A stretch of DNA of 64,000 bases. Origin: Mucidula mucida. Lineage: Eukaryota; Basidiomycota; Agaricomycetes; Agaricales; Physalacriaceae. Shown here piece by piece: positions 1-10,361 of this stretch. The translations under genes were made by a program, and so were the position numbers. The notes under the pieces are model-generated. The model searched no databases and was not told the origin of the DNA. It saw only the letters and a program-made list of their open reading frames with translations. Position 1 is the stretch's first letter. The number at the start of each line of letters is the position of its first letter. Location of the stretch: NCBI GenBank assembly GCA_015501055.1, contig JADNYV010000006.1, positions 62,001 through 126,000 of the forward strand. Direction: 5' to 3'.

Positions 1-96
1 AGCAGTGATCCAGGGAATCAACCCGGCTACGCTCGAGAACTGAAGACCAGACAATTGGCTACAAAAGGCCGCCGCCGACGTTCGTAAGATGGTCAA

Positions 97-360
97 TCAC
101 GGTGTTGGGATATGAACAGAGGCTGAGGACGCAAAACCGTATAGTGCAATAAATGTCTGGGCGCTAAAGTGGGCGCCGGAATCCATCCTGCGATGACCGC
201 CGTTTACTTCTGCGGCACGAAGGGTGTCATTAAAGTAAGAGACCGCGGATGTGGCGTATTTCGTCGCCCAAGGATGGGTGGAGTTGAGCGTGTAAAGATG
301 GAGAGCCAATATGGCGAGGAGGGAGTCAAGAAGGAGCTTGTTTTCCATCATGACGAACAA
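97..360 (-). pseudogene. Possible fragment of a fungal-specific transcription-factor domain protein
   Basis: This 87-codon open frame reads leftward and has the look of the middle homology region of fungal Zn2Cys6 regulators. A leucine-rich helix containing LLAILALHLYTL is followed by an A/Y/N-rich helix (ATKYATSAVSYFNDTL). In that family a similar segment (LLHAILALAALHL-like, then a YH..A....L helix) is common. No zinc cluster or other exon is visible, and the frame stops at 97. It lies just outside the LTR that begins at 644, so it may be a host-gene fragment cut by transposition. The resemblance is by eye only and the call is weak. The rest of 1-643 shows nothing I can name; the opposite-strand frame at 169-651 looks like a shadow. 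Confidence 0.25.
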
Positions 361-643
361 ACGTGGAATAGTGAGCCGCCAGAGGCGACGGGATCCTCAC
401 AAATGGTGAAGCATGTACTCGTCGTGTACTGGTGCATCAATTCAATGCCTTTACAGGATGCAATAGGTCAGGAAAGTCCAGGGACACATTACGTAGCCTC
501 ATTGGCCTGGACAATCGCGCGCGCGCGCTTTGGGGAATCGCGGAATAATATCGCACTTGAAGGGCACTGGACGGCTGTATACAGAAGCATCAGAACTAGC
601 CCAAGAACTGAAGGTCATATACACGTACAGAACAAGGCCCTCG

Positions 644-1194
644 TGAAGTAGACCTCACCGTCGGGTGTTCGCGACTGACTAAGCCACGAGACTCAACCAG
701 GTACCACAGCAAGAACTTAAGGAGGAAAGTGTTCGCGTTCGTAGAACTAGGCTAGGCCAGGTGTATAAACGAGATTGGAACTAAAGTACAATGATACTAC
801 ACTACTGCTTATATACTAGTAAGTCTGTATTTGAGACTCCTTGTCCATACGCGTTTCCACTAGGGATGCTCCACGCCCTTGACCCAGTGTTGTATGCTAC
901 TAGTCCGTGAAACCAATAAATACGGGTGGTAACTGCATGTAAGTAATAATACTGAAACAACCATGTGTACTACGAGTGTCGGCGGTGTGTATACAATAGG
1001 GAATCCATGAGGTATCGGCATGTATGATGTCATCCATGTTTTGGCGTGTGTCCGACATGAGTACGGCTTCGGTAATAAAAGGAGTATGATCGGTGACGAA
1101 ACAGATGATGAAACAGTCCATTGGTTGATAAGACAAGCCCCGATAAGATATGATAAGATGTGAAAGTGTGAAAATATGGCAATTCATAACATCA
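644..1194 (-). repeat. 3' LTR of a Ty3/gypsy element
   Basis: On the minus strand the sequence after the integrase/chromodomain region runs through a purine-rich tract and then starts with TG at 1194. It ends near CTACTTCA at about 644. About 150 bp of it (roughly 655-850) matches, in reverse complement, the sequence at 34,880-35,110, including a shared core TTTATACACCTGGCCTAGCC. A second, independent copy of the same terminal sequence elsewhere in the window supports calling this an LTR. The outer end is inferred from TG..CA convention, and no target-site duplication could be verified because the other end of the element is missing. Confidence 0.7.
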
Positions 1195-1204
1195 CCCCCT
1201 CCTT
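1195..1204 (-). other. Polypurine tract of the gypsy element
   Basis: The minus-strand sequence AAGGAGGGGG sits directly before the TGATG that begins the 3' LTR. This is where plus-strand priming by reverse transcriptase is expected in LTR retrotransposons. Confidence 0.6.
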
Positions 1205-3726
1205 AAGGCGCAAGTTCCATTCTGCGCCAGATTTGCTCCATGAGGGCCACAGAGGGTAGCGTGACGTCAAGAGGTTCGGTGTCAGGCGGTGGCATGGGTC
1301 GGAATAGATGTGATGGAAATTGCGACATGGGAACTTCAATACGAGCAAGCGCGGGTGGCTTTGGCTTGTTCGGATATTGTCGGTAAAATTGCGGATAGCT
1401 TCGTCGGCATTCTTGAGATTGCATGTCTGCTTGTGTGTGCCATAACCCTTCCAGTGAACCTTGTATTGAAAACCCCCGCGGTACTTCCGAGAATTCACCA
1501 CTTTCTCAACCTCCCATTCCGGTTCGGCTCCTTCCAGCACAGGTGGTGGACGCGTGTCTTGGGGTTGCGTTGGAAATTGCGGCTCATGGTAAGGCGTCAA
1601 CAGGGCCTCATTGAACACGGGATGAATGCTTTTCCACGTGTGAGGAATCTGGAGCTTGTAAGAGCTCGTCCCGACTTTCTTAATCACTTTGAACGGCCCG
1701 AAGCGTTTGTCATCGAGCTTCTTCATTGGTCGGTCCGTACTGAGATTCTCCCTTCTAGCCATACTTTGTCGCCTTCCTTGTACTCTACTGCCTCTGTCCC
1801 TTCCTGTCATAAAACCGTTTCATGTCCTTCTTTGCCATCTTCAATGCTGACCCCACTTCGTCCCATGTCTTCCTCATGCCGTCGGCAAACTCCTGCGCAG
1901 TCTCATTTCTCGATGCCGTTTTCGGGGCGGTACCTTTGTAGGGGTGTCTGCCCATGTCTGCGAAGAACGGAGTGACTTTGGTTGCCGAGTGTACCCGATT
2001 ATTGTAAACAAATTCGGCAGAGGGTAGCCATTCATGCCAGTCGTTCTGATGGTAGTTGACAAATAACCGTAAGAAATGTTCTATCTCTTGGTTCAGCCGT
2101 TCTGTCTGCCCATTTGCCTGTGGATGATACACCGTTGTAAAGTTTCCCTGTATGCCCAACAACCGGTACAACTCCTTCATAAAACGCAGTGGTATTGTGG
2201 ACCGCGATCATGTATCATCTGTCGTGGCATCCCATGTATGGGGAAAATGCGATCACGGTAAATGCGGGCCATGCCTTCTAACGTCAGAGTGGTGTGTGTG
2301 GTATAATGTGTAATCACTTTGTGAAATGGTCTACAAACGTGCTGATTGCGTTGTATCCTCCCGATTCCGGCAGCTCTCCAATCATGTCCGTCCCTACTAT
2401 CTCCCATAGCTCGCTTGGCACATCAATAGGGTGAAGAGGTGCAGCCGGCTTCGTGCATGTGACTTTGTAACCTGACATTTTTGACACCCTTCCATGTATT
2501 CACGGACGTCTCGGCTGATTCCTGGCCACCAATAGGTACGTGTAATCAGCTTGAGGGTCTTATATGTCCGGGATGCTCTGCAAGCTGTGCGTTGTGATGC
2601 ATTCCAATAACTTTTCCCCGCAATTCCTTGTCCTTTGGTATGTAAATACATCCTTCCATATAATAAGTCCATTTTCCTTCTCTTCCCATCCTTTTTCTTT
2701 GTTTTCTAATGCTTTTTGTACGTATCTGTCCTTGTTTCCTTTTCTTTGTTTGATTTTGTTAAGTAATTTGTCCTCCGGTGTAGCTACTGTATGTAAAGAA
2801 AATTGAATTTGTGAAATAAAAAACTCCGGCTTGAGCAAAACAATGTTTTCGTTATCTTTTTCCCCCTTCTCAAGGCCTGTCATCCTTGACAAGGCATCAG
2901 CTTTTCCCATTGTCTTGCCCGGCTTGTGAATCATCTGTATGTCATACTCCGCCAACTCCGTAACCCATCTCGCCTGCCTCCGATTCAACTTCTGTGGCTT
3001 CCGGAAGTACTGGAGGTTTTGATAATCGGTAAATACCTCCACTGTTTCCTTTGCTCCAAGGAGATATTGTCTCCAGTCGTCAATCGAGTCCATAATTGCC
3101 ATCATCTCTTTGTCGTAGATCTCATAATTGTGCTCTACTTCGTTGAGCGCGCGAGACCAGAAGGCTACTAGTCTCCATTTTCCGTCAACAAACTGGGAAA
3201 GAACCGCCCCGTTCGCATAGTTCGAGGAGTCCGCCTCGACTTGAAACTTGCCATCGTCGCGTGGTACGATCAGAACGGGTTCTTCCGTCATCCTCCGTTT
3301 CAACTCCTCAAACACCTTGTGCTGTTCCATGCCCCAAACCCACTTGCCCTTCTCGGTTAGCGATGTCAATGGCTTTGCTACTCCCGCAAATCTCCGAATG
3401 AAATGTCGGTAGAAGTTGCAGAAGCCCAGGAATGACTGTACTTCCTTCTTCTTTGTCGGCTCCTTCCATTCCTTCACTACGGCCACTTTTGCCGGATCCA
3501 TCTTCACTTCTCCTCCTCCAATAATAACTCCCAAGTAATCTACAGTATGTGCCTCAAAACTACATTTCTCGGGTTTTAAATACAACTTATTTACTTGCAA
3601 TATCTCTAGTACTCGTCGTACAATATGCCTATGTTCTTCCAATGTGTTCGTAAAAATAAGTATGTCGTCTAAGTAAACTATAACATGTCCTTCATTACTG
3701 ACATAACACGTAGGGAACACAAACAA
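1195..3726 (-). pseudogene. Ty3/gypsy chromovirus pol (3' half): RT, RNase H, integrase, chromodomain
   Basis: The frames at 3726-2560, 2672-2397, 2407-2177, 2180-1785 and 1810-1203 together read as one decayed pol. The RT begins at its catalytic box (YLDDILIF). RNase H follows (VEADSSNYANGAVLSQ, then the IYDKEMMAI segment), then the H2C2 integrase zinc region (YWWPG, CQKCQ), the integrase core (HDRGPQY, YHPQANGQTERLNQ) and a C-terminal chromodomain (EWEVEKVVNSRKYRGGFQYKVHWKGYG). The chromodomain places it among chromoviruses, which commonly target heterochromatin. At least four frame changes break the protein, one inside the chromodomain near 1424. Gag, protease and the N-terminal half of RT are absent: at ~3727 the sequence switches abruptly to a MULE-like transposase fragment. 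The element is therefore 5'-truncated and cannot be autonomous. Confidence 0.9.
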
Positions 3727-3727
3727 G

Positions 3728-4397
3728 TCACGCTTCGAAGTTTATGCCCTTCTTGGCGAGGTTTACGGATTGGGGTGTCCTCTAGGATATCTATTGATCC
3801 AATCGAATGAAGGTGAGCCTGGTGAGAAAGAGAAATACCTCCGGAAGCTTTTGGAACACTTTTGCACGACGTGGGAGCTTCGCGTTCTTAAGACTCTCTC
3901 CAATAAGGATATTACGGAGATTAACACATTTCTTGCCGAGCTGCCAGCCAAGCATCAACTTTGCTTCTGGCACTGCCTTTGTGCAATCAAAACATGATTG
4001 GCTGTCATTGCGTGTCATCCTGCTTACTACAACGCGAACAACGTGTTCCAAGAGTTTGACTGGATCGACAGATCATTCATGCCGATCAATCAGATTTGTG
4101 AGACCGATAGGTCAAAGGTCGGGTTTATTTCGAACTGTTCTTGTACTAGTTACTGACAAGCGTTGAAAGGTCGACTTAGCCGTGGCACAGAAGGCTCTCC
4201 CAGTTCTCAAACTGCGACTTGGAGGTGTTATCGTTAACAAAGCACCCCAACTTCCGAAACTTACTATTTGGTTGAATGGTTCCGAGCACACAGTCCACAA
4301 CACGGTAAGATTGACTGCAGAACTTGACGAGTATCTGAAAAATCTTGATGACGATGATAAGACGCGCCACATTGCACTCCAGGACCGCATGATGTGA
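3728..4397 (+). pseudogene. MULE-like transposase fragment
   Basis: The plus-strand frame from 3728 contains a segment ending KDITEINTFLAELPAKHQLC followed by FWHCLCAIKT. After an in-frame TGA near 3995 it continues with an HPAYYNANNVFQEFDWIDRSF segment. A D..EI...(P.A).HQLCFWH pattern is typical of the MULE-type transposase core found in many Agaricomycete proteins. A further open stretch at 4182-4397 (KLRLGGVIVNKAPQLPKLTI) may be its downstream part but I do not recognise it. The 5' part is missing at the junction with the gypsy element, so this is a broken transposon gene. The family call is from pattern memory, not alignment. Confidence 0.5.
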
Positions 4398-4451
4398 CGA
4401 TTCCTAGAAACCAGCTTGAAGCCCCTGGTCACTTTTACAGCGCTACTGTGT

Positions 4452-5740
4452 CTACTTACTACTATGGAAGGAATTGACATATTTAGTCTTGGTATACACA
4501 GGAGGAAGGTTGTAGGAAATGAGACGGTGGCCACAGAGGAGCATCCACACACAAGCGTCCACCCTGTTATCCTCTTCCGTCACTGTCATTGTAAACCTGT
4601 CAGAGTCGATACCTAGCCCAGTTTGAGCGTAGATGTTTGCAGAACCCTCTGCGACAACTTTCTGGTATCTGCTAACTTGACAAATCACATTTTGAAAGTG
4701 CGTATCAACCTGTTTAATCTTCCATTCTCTGTGCTCCGTGTCCCAGAACACAACCATAAGATCCATCCACTTCACCTGGTTCATTGGTCGCTTCGAGTCC
4801 CAATGAATTGGGCAATGATATGTTTTGTTGATCGGAACAGGCTCGTTCTCCTTGGTCCACCAATGTTCAATTGGAGATAACTCGATTGTCTTGACATGCT
4901 GAATGACCTTTTGTAGCTGGAGATCACTGGGCTGGTTGGCCTTTCGACCCATGGTGCCTTCATAGACATACTGGGCAGAGGCTACCTTTAGCTCCTTGAT
5001 GCGAGCACCGGGCTGGGGGGAGAAACGGTTGAGATAGAGAGGTTGCGCGCTTAGATTTGAGGGTGGACAATTGGAAACAACACCGGTTGACTCCTCCACG
5101 CCTAAAGGCATTGAAGGAACAAACTCCTCAAGCTGCGACGGTGCACTACCATCTTTGACATTGTGAATGTTAAAGTTGCCGTCAATATCCAGGAATTGGA
5201 CATGCTCCGGCACTTCATCGTAGCCATTGTCGTCGTAACTGTGGTCCGGGGCACAATCCGGAGAAGATATCCAGTCCTCAGGCTCCTGGCCATATGACCA
5301 CTCCCCTTCTGCAAAGCTATAAGCTTCATATGGTTCTAACTCGGCGAGGTTGATATTGTATGTTCCAAATCCTAGCCCTTCATCCAAGACATCCTCTTCG
5401 AGTTCCTGCTGCGCGCCGGGAATTGGGACTTTGGGGTCTTTTATAGCAGCTGGCTCAACATCATCCGGCTTCCTGGTATATGAGATGAACTACAACTCGT
5501 CAACTTCACAGATATATCCATGGGATGCTCCGCTGACATTGAGCATAACAAGAACAACTTGTTGAAATGCAATCTCAGGCATCGTACAGAGCGAACATAT
5601 GTCTTGAGATCGGTAGAAGTTGGCAAGATCCCGCATGAAAGACGCCATGTCTCCAGGTCAAACTGCATAAACGGAATGCAACCGTTTCTTGATGATGTCC
5701 TGCAGCTAGAAGGTGGTGGTCAACTTAGACTTGTTTAGCA
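4452..5740 (-). pseudogene. Uncharacterised protein gene with upstream in-frame stops
   Basis: A 311-codon open frame (5387-4452) has ordinary protein-like composition: an acidic N-terminal third, then a region rich in W, I and K (IEHWWTKENEPV, VVFWDTEHREWKIKQVDTHF) and a cysteine near the C-terminus (VDACVWMLLCGHR). The same frame continues upstream to about 5740 with sensible residues (MASFMRDLANFYRSQDICSL near 5650, then a GYICEVDEL stretch). It is interrupted by TAG at about 5490 and TGA at about 5660. This looks like a longer protein that has acquired nonsense codons or has undetected introns. I do not recognise the family. Its position between transposon fragments suggests a dead host gene or a transposon-carried gene. 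Confidence 0.45.
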
Positions 5741-5854
5741 TACACATGTGGAACCTTACACATTTGAGAGCAAGTTGGCTTGCCGCTACTAATCCAGGCC
5801 GTGGAGAAGTATCTGATGTCTTGTTTCTCCATGGCGTGTCCATATTATTGACGG

Positions 5855-7492
5855 TTAATAAGCCGAGGCCAGAATGTGACCAATGGCCCCGGTGAGTGCT
5901 CCCCAGGTTGGTACAACTAGAGAAGAGCGGAATTGAGGAAGAAAGTCATCTACCGGAGCAGGTTCACAAGAGATCGACGAATAGGCAAGAGGGTTGGGGG
6001 TATTGTTCAGAACAATGCTCATTGGGGAGACTTTGGGAAAGGTGGCGATACAAACAATACTTGTCCAATCAATGAAACAACTATGGAGGATGACCAGCGC
6101 AATCAGCTGATGATTCTGGTCTCCAAGCTTGAGATCAAGCCTATTGTGTAGGATATGTGTTAATGACGCCGCAAATACCCCTCACATTGTCTGGGTAGAT
6201 ACGAAACATTGTCGCAGTGGCAGTAACTGCCGGCCATTTCTTCTATCTCTTTCATGTGATTGAGAACAGCCGGCCTATCATTCTGGGAATATGCCTCGAA
6301 CGTGCAGACTTGAGCCTCTTATTTGCTGATGAAGAAGGCATCTCGGAAATCAATCTGATATGAGAGGTTATGGAAGTGAACGCCTCTAGAGACATTCATG
6401 CTTTCATTTGCAGCGGGAAATTGGCTGAAATTGATAATGCGAGTGACAACGTCAGAATCATGAAGGGGCCGCATTATGTTAACAGCGAGCCATTCCGAAA
6501 TATTGTTCTTGGTGATTTGGCGCTGGACTTCTGGGGATAAAAGGCGCGCACACCATAGGTCGTTTGCAGGCTGGTCGGGAAAATGAAAAGTGACCGTGAT
6601 ATCATAAGAACTATATGTTTTAACATAATCCTGGCAAAAGTAAAGTTAGCATGACAAGGAGTGTCAAAAGGAGGCCTCATACAAGTATGTTGGTAATAGA
6701 CTCCGCAAGACCCCGGCTTGGATCAACGATAGGAGCCGGGGCAGTAATATAGTTGGCCAGTGACTTGACAAATATCTTGAGTGACCGGACAAGGCCGTCC
6801 GTGAGCTCATTAATGGCAGTCATATCGTCCAAGGGACGCAGATGGGAAAGGTCAACCCGCCATATATGCAAGCGGTTATGTGACAGGCTTGAATATTTCA
6901 AATGACCAATCACCAACTGTCCAAAAGTAGAAGCAAAATTCCCCTTCGCCAGAACATCATGAAACTGTTCAAGCATAGTCCGAATGCATAGGATAGCATC
7001 AGAATCAAAATGACACAACAGAAGGAGTTTCCCAAACACTGCTATCCCATTTTCAATGTGTGCTATAAAGAGAGAACGATCAACAAGAAGGATTCTGGGA
7101 GGTTTCGAGTCGCGGCAGGATTCGAGTATTGCGCGGAAATCAGTTGCAAACTTGAACTGCACGGTAAATCAGCTCAGGGACAAGATACCAAGAAGATGGA
7201 GGCTCACTTCTCGTGACGGCGCGTTTCCATTGTCATCAAACTGAGTGGTAAAGACGGGGGTTGAGTTACCACTTAGCCCAACAGGGCCTGGTAGTGCAAC
7301 AAGACGGATACTACAAAAAAACCGGGCTCGAGAAGCCGGAGGCTCTTCTGACGAAGTGTCAGGAATGTCATCTCGCTCTCGTTTCAACCAACTAGTCGTC
7401 ACAACAGGTGCCGCGGATTCTGCAAACGCCACCTGTGTAACCTTGCCGGAAACTGCGATATACATAGGTGTAGACACAGAGGCACTTGCCAA
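5855..7492 (-). pseudogene. Uncharacterised spliced gene, broken by an in-frame stop
   Basis: Exons can be joined on the minus strand. Exon 1 starts at 7492 (MASASVSTPMYIAV) and ends at a GTGAGC donor near 7209. A 51-nt intron ending TGCAG follows. Exon 2 (FKFATDFRAILESC...ESITNIL) ends near 6685, and a 52-nt intron ends TGCCAG. Exon 3 (DYVKTYSSYDITVTFHFPDQ...) then runs in one frame past a TAA at 6317-6319 into FEAYSQNDRPAVLNHMKEIE. One more short intron leads to a final exon ending at 5855. Well-formed introns show it was a real gene; the single TAA suggests recent inactivation. No domain is recognised. It could be cargo of, or a passenger beside, the neighbouring transposons. Confidence 0.45.
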
Positions 7493-7688
7493 AATTTTTT
7501 GGAGTTTTGTCTAATTAGACAATGGGGTGTCTACTCCCTAGGAAAGGGATCATTATTTGCAGGAACGGTGAGGCACCTAGCATGATAAAAGTGACCAAAG
7601 TCAGGGAACCGGCGCCAGTGACATGATTTACCGAGCGAGCACATCGTCTTGTGGCCATCGTCGACCATCTGGAGGAAGGCCTCCAGCG

Positions 7689-8488
7689 TCAACATGGTAA
7701 GCTGAACCTGAAAGCTAAAAGAGCTAGACTCAACATCACTATATACACCAAGAAGCCTTCAGCAAGGTGGTATTCCAAAGTTACAGAAAACAAGGATGAC
7801 GCCAGGGAAGGCAAAAGTCCTCGAACACCTAAGGGTGCCATCTGCACAAACCCATTTGTGGCCCCCAGCGTACTTCTACTTGTAGCGCTTTGAACAATCA
7901 GAACCTGAATAGATGCTGAAAATCATTAGGTTTAGAGTTGTTATAAAGGCGACAAAGTTAACACCTACCATAGCTAGCAGAAAGCATGAAATTGCAGATC
8001 AACTGTAAGCATAACAGAGTCCAAACAAGTGCGTCTATGCAACCCGCTTGTTGCACAAAGAAACTCTGAAACGCAAAAGCACAGGAGGCTAAGAAGTTGG
8101 CCAACATGGATACGATGAAGACTGGATGTTTCCCAAACCGTCTGAGCACTTGTCCCATGAAGAGGATCTGTAAAGTTGCATTTAGCAATGTTGAAATGAG
8201 TGTTGTTCGGCCGAAAGCTAGTGTGGTACACATGGACTCAGTGATCGGACCCGTATATAGACATAGTTTATCATTTCTCTTCTTTTCCTCAGCCTTCATC
8301 ACTTCGGCTAAGGTATGTCTACTGCACCGTTTCAACCAGATATTCGCATATTGCGTCACACCGGTCAATAAAGCAAACCTATATATATTCCATATTGTGT
8401 CACAGAGCCTCACGGCCAGGCGGGGCAGCCTAAATTGGGTAATTCCCGCAAGTGTGCCTGGCAACAAAGCTGTTTGCTGTATGTTCAC
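7689..8488 (-). pseudogene. MFS transporter, C-terminal half only
   Basis: The frame from 8488 contains a cytoplasmic-loop-like basic stretch, then alternating hydrophobic segments. One of these is followed by GQVLRRFGKHPVFIVSMLAN, the loop style seen between helices in major facilitator proteins. A clean 45-nt intron (donor GTAGGT near 7966, acceptor TTTTCAG near 7922) joins it to ASIQVLIVQSATSRSTLGAT, then NGFVQMAPLGVRGLLPSLAS, a typical C-terminal MFS signature of the TetA/hippocampus-abundant type, ending at 7689. Only about six helices remain. The upstream half is replaced by MITE and Harbinger sequence beyond 8480. It cannot encode a complete 12-helix carrier. Confidence 0.6.
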
Positions 8489-8620
8489 GGCATATCATGT
8501 CACATGCTGTGAACCTATAGTTGAAACACTACAGTATACTGTAGTATTTTGACTATATGTTCACAGGATGTGACCTGTGACCTTGTGAACTTGTTTAGTG
8601 AGATGTTTACAGCAGACACA
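8477..8620. repeat. Two abutting MITE termini (head-to-head)
   Basis: The sequence GTTGAAACACTACAG-TATA-CTGTAGTATTTTGAC (about 8520-8554) is a palindrome of two inverted-repeat ends meeting at TATA. Flanks on both sides carry TCACATGCTGTGAA and TTCACAGGATGTGA motifs. The termini match those of the complete MITE at 39402-39649 (CTGTAGCGTTTC), which shows a TA duplication. This looks like the right end of one copy joined to the left end of another at a TA target. Confidence 0.5.
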
Positions 8621-8766
8621 TCACTGTGACACACTGAAAATAAGTTCACTAAATTTTTTAATGATAGGGTTATTTCACAGGTTTTAGCACTTGATGTTGA
8701 GATTTTATTTTTCAGTGACTTTTTGCTGAAAATTAAGTAAAAGTATGAAATTTTTTTATAGCATTA
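8621..8766. other. AT-rich intergenic sequence, no feature
   Basis: Low-complexity A+T-rich DNA with no open frame of note. It lies between the MITE termini and the left inverted repeat of the Harbinger element. Confidence 0.4.
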
Positions 8767-8926
8767 GAGTGTATTAGCAGCCCACAACAAAATGGAAATG
8801 ACCCTGCAATACTCAAAAAATAAGTGACAAAGTTCAACAAAACATTCCCGGCCCTCCGGCGGCTGATTTCTTGTTCAAGCAAGAATAATCAAAGGCTTAT
8901 GTAAGGTTCAAAAGCAGCACGGTAAT

Positions 8927-10162
8927 GTGCTGAATAACTTTCTTAATGCCACACACATGCATCCCATCATACAGCATGTCTTGTATTACCACTTGGGCCG
9001 AACAAGCCCTAGTGATCCTCTTCGCAGCCAAGATCTCTTCACTGATCCTCCTCTGGGTTCAATCATTGGTCTTAGCACAATTGATGATGCTAATTGTAGC
9101 CGAGCACGTCTGGCACAAGCTGGATCATGTATCACCGTTGAATGGCTTGAGTCTCTGCCACGTATGGAGTGCTTATATCACTTCTGGTCAGTTGTTAATG
9201 TATATAACTTGACCACTTGTCTAACAGCATTTGACAGTTTGTTTTTGGAGGAGATCATTGATCTTGCAGCTGCTTTGCGCATTCCAGACCCCTTCATTAT
9301 GGCCAGCCGTTCCAGGTTCACACAGGTTGAGGTGCTTGGTCTGCTACTTGCACGTCTCTGGTTCTTCGGAGACATGTATGAGCTCACCATTCAGTATGAC
9401 CGCCCTCAATTAGCAATCTCAGAGGCAATCAACAAACTTGTTTGCTTCTTAGATAACTATTGGAAGCCTCTCCTATTATGCGACCCCCGTAACCACGTCT
9501 TATCTCCTCAGAGGTTGGCACAGTATGTGAAATCAATCCACGAGGCCGGTGCGCCACTGCCGACCATCTGATCATTCATTGATTGTACCGTGTGATCAAT
9601 GTGTCGCTCAACCTACTATCAGCAGCAGGCTTATAATGGCTATAAAGGAGAGCATGCCTTAAAGTTTTAGGCTGTTAAACTCCTAAATGGTCTTATTGGA
9701 CTTCTTCATGGCCCACATGAAGGACGGCGGAACGACAATCACCTTCTCGCTGATTCTGGTATACTCGACTGGTGTTATGCACATGCACATTGCCCTGGTA
9801 CATCAGGTGATACACCTCTCCACCAAAGATACTTCCAGATCTTTGGAGATCCTGCATATGGAGTCAGTCCTATCCTCATGAGCCCTTTTGCGGGTGCCGG
9901 TGAACAAACGCAAGAGGAGAAGTTGTGGAATGAAGCCATGACAAAAGTTCGGATCGAGGTTGAGCATGGCTTCGCAGATATCACCCGCCTATGGCCGTTT
10001 CTTGATACCTGGTGGAAGCAGAAAGTATTTCATTCACCAGTTGGTCAATATTACTGCGTTGGAGTTTTACTCTCTAACGCAGTCAACTGTCTTCGACCAA
10101 GTCAGACAGCACAGAGCTTTAACTGTCTACCTCCCTCACTAGAAGAATACTTCACTCTATAA
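8927..10162 (+). pseudogene. Harbinger-type DDE transposase, three nonsense codons
   Basis: One reading frame runs the whole length: an N-terminal helical region (MLNNFLNATHMHPIIQHVLY...), the first catalytic Asp in SFIDCTV at about 9581, HGPHEGRRNDNHLL, the second Asp in FGDPAYGVSP at about 9850, and the catalytic Glu in VRIEVEHGF at about 9965. GDPAY and EHGF are hallmarks of the DDE_Tnp_4/HARB1 nuclease. The frame is cut by TGA at 9569-9571, TGA at 9593-9595 and TAG at 9668-9670. Family context suggests Trp, Arg and Gln codons originally, so each stop is explained by one C-to-T or G-to-A transition. There is no frameshift. It is inactive as it stands. Confidence 0.85.
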
Positions 10163-10361
10163 TTAATGTCTATGTTGGTATCTGAACAACAAGTCAAACA
10201 AGTCTACATTAAGTCTCTAAGGTGTATATGAATGTCTACAAAGCAAAGCAAAGCAATGTAAAGAAGAGTATATGTGATACGGAAAGATCTATGTGGTATC
10301 TAAGCTTGTTTGGCGGTGTGTCGAGCCTTCTCAATCTCCAAAAAGCCCCGTAAGATGCCCA

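Noticed and set aside
1289..1975. 228-codon plus-strand frame
   Set aside because: It lies antisense to gypsy integrase/chromodomain sequence and shows no domain.
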